A stretch of DNA of 64,000 nucleotides from Paenibacillus sp. YN15 (GTDB lineage: Bacteria > Bacillota > Bacilli > Paenibacillales > NBRC-103111): contig NZ_QMFA01000007.1 in assembly GCF_003285005.1 (NCBI RefSeq), forward strand, positions 101,242 through 165,241. Direction: 5' to 3'. Position numbers and translations under genes: made by a program. Every line of letters starts with the position of its first letter. Within the stretch, counting starts at the first letter, position 1. The notes beneath the pieces were generated by a model that worked only from the letters and a program-made list of their open reading frames with translations, did not search any database and was not told the DNA's origin. Positions 58,685 through 64,000 of the stretch are shown one piece after another.

Positions 58685-59830
58685 TTATAAACGCAGCTGG
58701 GCGATAATTTGTTGCGCCGGCCGGCGTGCTTCTTTCTTCAGATTATGGATGCGCTTTGCTCGGGCGGAGCGCCATTCGGGGCTGGCCGTGAGCATTCGGA
58801 GAACCTCGTCGGCAACCGCCCGGGCATCCAGCTCAGCAGCCGATGAAGCAGCCGAAGCATCCAAACGCCGCATAAATTGATCTATTTTCGGATCATACGA
58901 AATGGCAACCACCGGAATCTCCTGGGAAGCGCCATAGATTAAGGAGTGCAGCCTCATGCCGATCAGCAGATCGCAGGAAGCCACCTCCCCCAGCATAGCC
59001 TGGGGATGCTCCACATCCGAAATCAGACTGATTTCTCCGCTAACCCCCGCCGCCTTCAGCAACCGGATCACTTCCCCGGAAGCCTCGGCATCCCCGGGAG
59101 GATGAAAGGGCAGAAACCGCAGGACAATCCCCCGCGGATATTCCGCTGCCACAAGCTCAAGACTCCGGGCAATCCCCTTCAAATCAGAGCCATCCTTATT
59201 CCAATGCCGGACGGAAACACCGATAACGGCAGGCCCTTCAGCAGGATCGTCTGCTCTGCCGCCAGCTTGTCCCTTGCCAGGCGCCGGATCATGCTCCCGC
59301 AAAGGCAGTCCCATGACCGGATCGGGTACAACCTCCACATCCTTAGTATACCCCATCTTCGCCAGAAGATCGGCGGACTCCTTGTCCCGCACCGAGACAT
59401 ACGCGCATTTGGCAAAGGTGGAGACAATCGGGTTGTAAAAGATGCTCCTGTTCACAGGACCCAGCCCCTGGGCATATATAAATGTAGGCTTCTTCAGCCA
59501 CTGGGCCAGCTTCAGCACCGCCAGATAGTACGGAATCGTCTTCCAGCCTGTTGCATCCTGAAGCAGGCTGCCGCCGCCGCTGATCAATCCGTCGCAGCCG
59601 CGCAGCGCCCGCCACACCTCCCTCGGCTTCATCCGGTGGACAGCCTTTACACCGTACATCCGGGAGGTCAGCTCCGGGTCAATGGACAGCACCACCGGCT
59701 CAATAGTGACGCCGGCTGCTTTGCCCTCTGCCTCCAAAGCCAGCAGAATCGACTGCAGCACCGCTTCATCGCCGCTGTTGCGGAAGCCGTAGTAGCCAGA
59801 GATTACGACTTGTTTAACGGGGTTACCCAT
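58685..59830 (-). CDS. csaB: Polysaccharide pyruvyl transferase CsaB
   Basis: 381 residues starting MGNPVKQVVISGYYGFRNSGDEA; the ATG at 59830 has GAGAGG nine bases upstream, and the start overlaps the end of the upstream gene by 28 bases. Adds ketal pyruvate to secondary wall polymer, the group that SLH domains bind. Conserved SGGGSLLQDATG, YAQGLGPV, VSVRDKESADLL and IGMRLHSLIYGASQEIPVVAISYDPK stretches are seen. Its presence fits the two SLH proteins just upstream of the locus. Confidence 0.95.
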   Translation of the reverse strand: MGNPVKQVVISGYYGFRNSGDEAVLQSILLALEAEGKAAGVTIEPVVLSIDPELTSRMYGVKAVHRMKPREVWRALRGCDGLISGGGSLLQDATGWKTIPYYLAVLKLAQWLKKPTFIYAQGLGPVNRSIFYNPIVSTFAKCAYVSVRDKESADLLAKMGYTKDVEVVPDPVMGLPLREHDPAPGKGQAGGRADDPAEGPAVIGVSVRHWNKDGSDLKGIARSLELVAAEYPRGIVLRFLPFHPPGDAEASGEVIRLLKAAGVSGEISLISDVEHPQAMLGEVASCDLLIGMRLHSLIYGASQEIPVVAISYDPKIDQFMRRLDASAASSAAELDARAVADEVLRMLTASPEWRSARAKRIHNLKKEARRPAQQIIAQLRL

Positions 59831-61884
59831 TTGTTCCATCCTCTCACAACCAGTTCCCACACCACGATCAGCACCAACCCGAAGATTGCCCCAAGTCCCA
59901 CGCCCAGCAGCACCCGAATAAACGAAATGTGAAGCGGCGTATGCAGATGGGTAAAGCTTCCGATAGAGGAGGCTGGACCGATGGCGCTCACGATCATCAG
60001 GTACAATCCCGCCATATGGCGTTTCAGACACAAATAAATACCGAATACCAGAGCCGGATAGGCAAACAGGAACTCCTTATTCCGCGGCCGTACTCCCAGG
60101 GTATTCTCCAGGAAGTTGCGGAAAGCCATCTCCAGGGAAGAGGCGCTGCCTTCATTGCCCGTTCTGGAGAGATAATACATGCCGACTGCACCGATAACCA
60201 CCGCACAGAGGACCCACAGCACACTAATTTTGGAGGAGAGAATCCGTTGGGCTTTGCCCAGCATTTCCGGGAAGGAGAGCCCCTCACTGAAAAAGAGCAC
60301 ATAAACGGCGGCAATCAGCACCGGCAGATACGCCAGCACCTTCACGCCGGTGAATTGCTCCAGCTGGAGCATGTAGGTCATGTTATGATCCACACCCACC
60401 ACAGCCATTATCCCCAAACCGGAAACAGCGGTGATCACAAACAGCATCCCCACCGATTTCCACCAAGCGCCGGAGGCCGCCGGCTCCTTGCGCCGCTTCT
60501 GCAGCCAGGAGATGGCTGCGATAATTCCCAGAGCCGCAGCGCAGCTGGTGGCCCCCAAGGCCAGAAGCTTCTGTGCGGCAGGAGCGGAGAGCACATGGAG
60601 AGCGCCCACCCCAAGCAAGCCCAGCAAACTGATAGCGAATGTCAATCCGGGTACAAAATAGGATAAGGTGAGCGCAATCAGCAGCACGGCTCCCGCGTAA
60701 GCAGCCACGATGCCTACCTTGTGCAGGGAGGATTCATACCGGACAAAAGCGTGGGCCTTGCCAATGGTAAAGCCCTTATCCTTAACCTTCTCTACCGCGC
60801 CATCCTTGCCGTCCAAGCTCTTATAGAGCGAATCCAGCGGGTCGGTCATCAGCCCCCGGTCCAGATTCTTGCCGGCCCGGGCATTCAGGAAAACCAGACG
60901 GATATTCCGGTCCTTCACCGCCAGCACCAGCCGGTCCGTCACACCCTTGATCCGGCCCTCCAGCTCTTCGGCGGTAATGTTCTCCGCCAGCTTGGCGGCA
61001 TCATTTTCCGTGAACGAATGCAGCCGGATTACATTGTAGTCCGTCAGCCGGGCCAATGTGGTAAAGCCTTTTTGGGGAGACTTCTGCAGCTCAATGGCCG
61101 CCAAAGCCATCTGATATTTGTTCAACAGTCCGGCAACAGCCTTCAGTTGGGTTTGTGTCTTCTTCAGATCCGGAGAATAACCCGGAACGGAATCCCCATC
61201 CACAAGAATAGAGGTTACGCCAAACTCCTTCAGCATGGCCAAGGTGGATTCCAGCGCTTCAGCGGAGAAGGCCGCATTCCGATTGCCTACCCGGGCCACA
61301 ATTTGAAAGCCCTTGTCCTTCAAGCTCCGCAAGGTAAGCGGGTCCGGGGACAGCGGCTTCATGGCGGCATCATCCAACGGAAGCTCCAGCACCAAGCCCG
61401 GCGTATTTTTGTAGGACCAGGTATGTATGTTTACACCCAGCCGCTTGAAGGTCTCTTCAATCATTCCCTGCACCGTGGCGCGGGAGGAAGCATCCGTCAG
61501 CAGCACATAAGCGAAATTTTCATTGCCCGAAACCGGGGTCTGGGTCAACGCCATGGCTTCATGAGAGTTGTACAGCTCAATGCGGCGGGAAAGCCGCAGC
61601 TCATTCAGCGTGCTTTCATACACGGCCAGACTGGTAATGCCGGCTTGCTTCATTTTTTTGAGCTGCTCCTCCACGAATTGGGCCGGATTCGGCTTGGTGT
61701 CGGAGATCTCCAGCAAATCCCGGTAATCAAAAACAAACTCTACCCTTTTCGAGGTGCTTTCGGTACGGTAGCGGTCGGCCGCCACCGGAAGGGACAGGAG
61801 GAGGCAGGCGATTACCAGCCACCACAAGCTTTTTTGCCACATACGATTTGTCCGACGGTACCACTGAATCAAACGATCCACCAA
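59803..61884 (-). CDS. DUF5693 family multi-pass membrane protein
   Basis: 693 residues. One N-terminal helix (about 18-36), a large extracytoplasmic domain (about 37-390, with the AGITSLAVYESTLNELR and TSILVDGDSVPGY pieces and no known catalytic motif), then about eight helices (about 395-690). Conserved next to csaB in Paenibacillus as far as I recall; function unknown, though location suggests wall polymer export or modification. First codon seems to be TTG at 61884 after AGAAAGG, with GTG next to it; the exact start is uncertain. Confidence 0.85.
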   Translation of the reverse strand: MVDRLIQWYRRTNRMWQKSLWWLVIACLLLSLPVAADRYRTESTSKRVEFVFDYRDLLEISDTKPNPAQFVEEQLKKMKQAGITSLAVYESTLNELRLSRRIELYNSHEAMALTQTPVSGNENFAYVLLTDASSRATVQGMIEETFKRLGVNIHTWSYKNTPGLVLELPLDDAAMKPLSPDPLTLRSLKDKGFQIVARVGNRNAAFSAEALESTLAMLKEFGVTSILVDGDSVPGYSPDLKKTQTQLKAVAGLLNKYQMALAAIELQKSPQKGFTTLARLTDYNVIRLHSFTENDAAKLAENITAEELEGRIKGVTDRLVLAVKDRNIRLVFLNARAGKNLDRGLMTDPLDSLYKSLDGKDGAVEKVKDKGFTIGKAHAFVRYESSLHKVGIVAAYAGAVLLIALTLSYFVPGLTFAISLLGLLGVGALHVLSAPAAQKLLALGATSCAAALGIIAAISWLQKRRKEPAASGAWWKSVGMLFVITAVSGLGIMAVVGVDHNMTYMLQLEQFTGVKVLAYLPVLIAAVYVLFFSEGLSFPEMLGKAQRILSSKISVLWVLCAVVIGAVGMYYLSRTGNEGSASSLEMAFRNFLENTLGVRPRNKEFLFAYPALVFGIYLCLKRHMAGLYLMIVSAIGPASSIGSFTHLHTPLHISFIRVLLGVGLGAIFGLVLIVVWELVVRGWNKWVTPLNKS

Positions 61885-61931
61885 TCCTTTCTCTTATCCG
61901 CCGCTCTCTTCAAAGAAGCCCCATGGGAAGA

Positions 61932-61959
61932 GAAGGAATGGCAGACCCGCCATTCCTTC
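61932..61959 (-). terminator. Hairpin after the phosphohexomutase gene
   Basis: Perfect GAAGGAATGGC / GCCATTCCTTC stem (61932-61942, 61949-61959); only a weak TCTTCC tail follows on the minus strand. Confidence 0.55.
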
Positions 61960-62039
61960 CCGTCCTTTTCATACAGGGCTCCAAAAGCATCCGGAATTAG
62001 CTTCGAAGCAGCTCATTACTTTTTGGAGGACAGTTGCTT

Positions 62040-63737
62040 CTAGTCAACACGCTTCATAACAGATTGAACAAGGCCCTCCAGCAGGCTCTTGGAGTTATCC
62101 ACGCTTTCGCCGCATACGGCAAAATACACCTTGATCTTCGGCTCTGTGCCCGAAGGACGCAGACAGAACCAGGATTGGTCGTCCAGCACATATTTCAGCA
62201 CGTTCTCCTTGGGCAGTCCGTCCAGGCCCAGGGAATAATCGAGAACCTGCACAACCTTCCGCCCGTTAATCTCCGCAGGCGGGTTGGTGCGCCAGTCGTT
62301 CATAATCCCCTGAATCTGCGCTACGCCGTCCTTGCCCTTCATGGTTCTGGATTCGAGCTTTTCCAGGAAATAACCGTGCTGCTCATACAGCTTCAGGAGC
62401 ACATCGTACAAGCTCAGGCCCTTGGACTTGTAATAGGCGCAGGCTTCGGCAATCAGCATGGAAGCCACCACCGCGTCCTTGTCACGGGCATAGTTGCCGG
62501 CCAGGTAGCCGTAGCTTTCCTCATACCCGAACAGGAAGGTGTGGCCGCCCTCTTGGTCAAACTGGGTCATTTTTTCGCCGATATACTTAAAGCCAGTCAA
62601 TGTATTCATCACTTCGGCGCCATAGGAGCGGGCAATAACCGCACCCATTTCGCTGGTTACAATGGTCTTCACCACAACCCCGTCAGCGGGCAGCCGCCCC
62701 TTTTCCTTCAGGCTGCTGAGCAGATAATCCACCATAATGGCGCCGGATTGGTTGCCGGTCATAATGAAATATTCTCCGCTCCTATCCTTCACCACTGCGC
62801 CCATCCGGTCGCAGTCCGGGTCGGTGCCGATGATCAGATCCGCGTCCACCTTGGCGGCCAGCTCCAGCGCCAGCTTGAAGGCATCCCGCTCCTCGGGATT
62901 GGGGGACTTGACGGTGCTGAATTGGGAATCCGGCAGCTCCTGCTCCTTCACCACATGGACATGCTCGAAGCCAACAGCGGCCAAAGCGGCGCGCACCGGC
63001 AGATTGCCCGTTCCGTGAAGCGGAGTGTAGACAATGTGGAGCTTATCGCTCATGTCCTTGACCACTTCGGGACGCTGGCTTACGGCGGTAACGACCTGCA
63101 GGTAAGCGTCGTCCACTTCCTTGCCGATCCATTGCAGCAGCTTTTGGGACTCAGCCGCGGCGCGGTCCAGACGTTTGATCTGGTTGAAGGAGAGATCGCG
63201 GATTTCACCGATGACCAGATCGGCCATATGGGGAACCAACTGGCCCCCGTCCGGTCCGTAGACCTTGTATCCGTTATATTCCGGCGGATTGTGGCTGGCG
63301 GTAATCACGATTCCGGCGGATGCCTTGAGATGGCGGACGGCAAAAGACAGCTCCGGCGTGGTCCGCAGGGATTCGAACACATAGGCGGTAATGCCGTTGC
63401 CGGCCAGAACCAGAGCAGTCTCCAGGGCAAACTCCGGGGACTGGTTGCGGGAATCGTATGCAATTACTACAGAACGGGGCTCCGGCAATTCCTTCAGCAG
63501 GAATTGAGCCAGCCCTTGGGTTGCGCGTCCCACCGTATAGGCGTTCATCCGGTTGATGCCGGCTCCGATAACACCGCGCAAGCCGCCGGTTCCAAACTCC
63601 AGGTCACGGTAAAAACGGTCCTCAATCTCCTTCTCATTGCCTTCCAGGGACTGAAGCTCCGCCTTTGTCGCCGCGTCAATGCCGGCGTCATTCAGCCAGG
63701 CGCGGTATTGCTGTTCTACCTTTGAATCCAATGCCAT
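62040..63737 (-). CDS. pgcA: Alpha-phosphoglucomutase / phosphomannomutase family enzyme
   Basis: 565 residues of the alpha-D-phosphohexomutase family, about the size of B. subtilis PgcA. FGTGGLRGVIGAGINRMN near residue 50, the phosphoserine loop TASHNPPEYNGYK, metal loop DPDCDRMG and sugar loop GYEESYGY, and the C-terminal RPSGTEPKIK phosphate-binding site are all intact. It would convert glucose-6-phosphate to glucose-1-phosphate for UDP-glucose. ATG at 63737 has GAGGAGG eight bases upstream; another ATG two codons earlier is too close. Confidence 0.95.
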   Translation of the reverse strand: MALDSKVEQQYRAWLNDAGIDAATKAELQSLEGNEKEIEDRFYRDLEFGTGGLRGVIGAGINRMNAYTVGRATQGLAQFLLKELPEPRSVVIAYDSRNQSPEFALETALVLAGNGITAYVFESLRTTPELSFAVRHLKASAGIVITASHNPPEYNGYKVYGPDGGQLVPHMADLVIGEIRDLSFNQIKRLDRAAAESQKLLQWIGKEVDDAYLQVVTAVSQRPEVVKDMSDKLHIVYTPLHGTGNLPVRAALAAVGFEHVHVVKEQELPDSQFSTVKSPNPEERDAFKLALELAAKVDADLIIGTDPDCDRMGAVVKDRSGEYFIMTGNQSGAIMVDYLLSSLKEKGRLPADGVVVKTIVTSEMGAVIARSYGAEVMNTLTGFKYIGEKMTQFDQEGGHTFLFGYEESYGYLAGNYARDKDAVVASMLIAEACAYYKSKGLSLYDVLLKLYEQHGYFLEKLESRTMKGKDGVAQIQGIMNDWRTNPPAEINGRKVVQVLDYSLGLDGLPKENVLKYVLDDQSWFCLRPSGTEPKIKVYFAVCGESVDNSKSLLEGLVQSVMKRVD

Positions 63738-63772
63738 GTCCATCTCCTCCTCGAAATTCTGTTTATGTACGG

Positions 63773-64000
63773 TCAGTCTGCTGTTCCCGGATCAGTTAAG
63801 GCAAACATGATTCCGCCTTCGGCGACCACCTTGCCGTCCACGCTGGCAACGGCATGTCCTTTGCCTACAATCCCCTTCATCCGGGTAATTTGCACCTCAA
63901 GGCGCAGGGTATCTCCCGGATATACCTGGCCTCGGAACCGGAATTCGTCGATGCCGGCGAACATAGCCAGCTTGCCCTGGTATTGCGGGCATTTGAGAAT
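63773..64000 (-). CDS. fabZ: 3-hydroxyacyl-ACP dehydratase FabZ, C-terminal fragment
   Basis: The last 75 codons of a hotdog-fold enzyme; the gene runs off the right edge. Visible: QYQGKLAMFAGIDEFRFRGQ, VYPGDTLRLEV, and a final VAEGGIMFALTD, typical of the FabZ C-terminus. The catalytic His and Glu segments lie beyond the window. Role: dehydration step of fatty acid elongation. Confidence 0.85.
   Translation of the reverse strand: MLKCPQYQGKLAMFAGIDEFRFRGQVYPGDTLRLEVQITRMKGIVGKGHAVASVDGKVVAEGGIMFALTDPGTAD

Noticed and set aside
1-64000. tRNA or rRNA genes, CRISPR arrays, insertion sequences
   Set aside because: None recognised by eye on either strand; a covariance or profile search could still find a missed tRNA.

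Overview
The window looks like chromosomal DNA of an endospore-forming, flagellated, S-layer-bearing member of the Paenibacillaceae. Five things point there: an alpha/beta-type spore protein; the degS-degU-comF-flg-fli-hag-csrA-hpf-secA-prfB-ftsE order that I recall from the Bacillus subtilis chromosome; SLH-domain surface proteins together with a csaB-type pyruvyl transferase; fairly GC-rich protein-coding DNA; and strong AGGAGG-type ribosome binding sites, with frequent GTG or TTG starts. Almost everything lies on the minus strand. The exceptions are a VanW gene, a DUF1700/DUF4097 pair and a helix-turn-helix regulator. Both ends cut genes: an S41 peptidase on the left and fabZ on the right.

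Layout by coordinate. 0-3.2 kb: S41 peptidase, LytM/M23 coiled-coil peptidase, ftsX, ftsE (cell-wall hydrolase control). 3.4-6.6 kb: plus-strand VanW protein and a HAAS/DUF4097 pair. 6.6-15.3 kb: an arginine operon argC-J-B-D-F-G, then argH with its own promoter; an ARG-box-like site overlaps the argC promoter, and a possible structured RNA lies between argG and argH. 15.3-20.8 kb: YitT, prfB with an intact programmed frameshift, secA, hpf. 21.0-24.3 kb: cold-shock gene, a cluster of DnaA boxes, a regulator with a degenerate S24 domain, and a convergent 533-residue protein I do not recognise. 24.4-35.6 kb: late flagellar genes (fliT, fliS, fliD, flaG, an unrecognised AT-rich gene, hag, csrA, fliW, yviE, flgL, flgK, flgN, flgM, yvyF). 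35.6-41.2 kb: comFC, comFA, a small membrane protein, degU, degS. 41.3-46.0 kb: a phosphodiester glycosidase/stalk protein, metK with an unusual attenuated leader, and a spore protein. 46.1-56.4 kb: secreted and S-layer/SLH proteins. 56.6-63.7 kb: tagO, tagA, csaB, a DUF5693 membrane protein and a phosphohexomutase, a set suited to building and pyruvylating the wall polymer that holds SLH proteins. 63.8 kb to the end: fabZ.

How the parts work together. Motility is controlled by sigma-D promoters (seen before flgM and hag), FlgM, FliW/CsrA (a textbook CsrA hairpin sits in the hag leader) and DegS-DegU. The envelope block pairs SLH proteins with the enzymes that make their anchor. The least explained items are the metK leader, which lacks an S-box but carries a duplicated 15-base motif, a perfect 20-base palindrome and a terminator; the regulator/orphan module at the fliT-hpf breakpoint; a nuclease-like orphan between flaG and hag; and the argG-argH intergenic RNA. 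These are the candidates for something undescribed.
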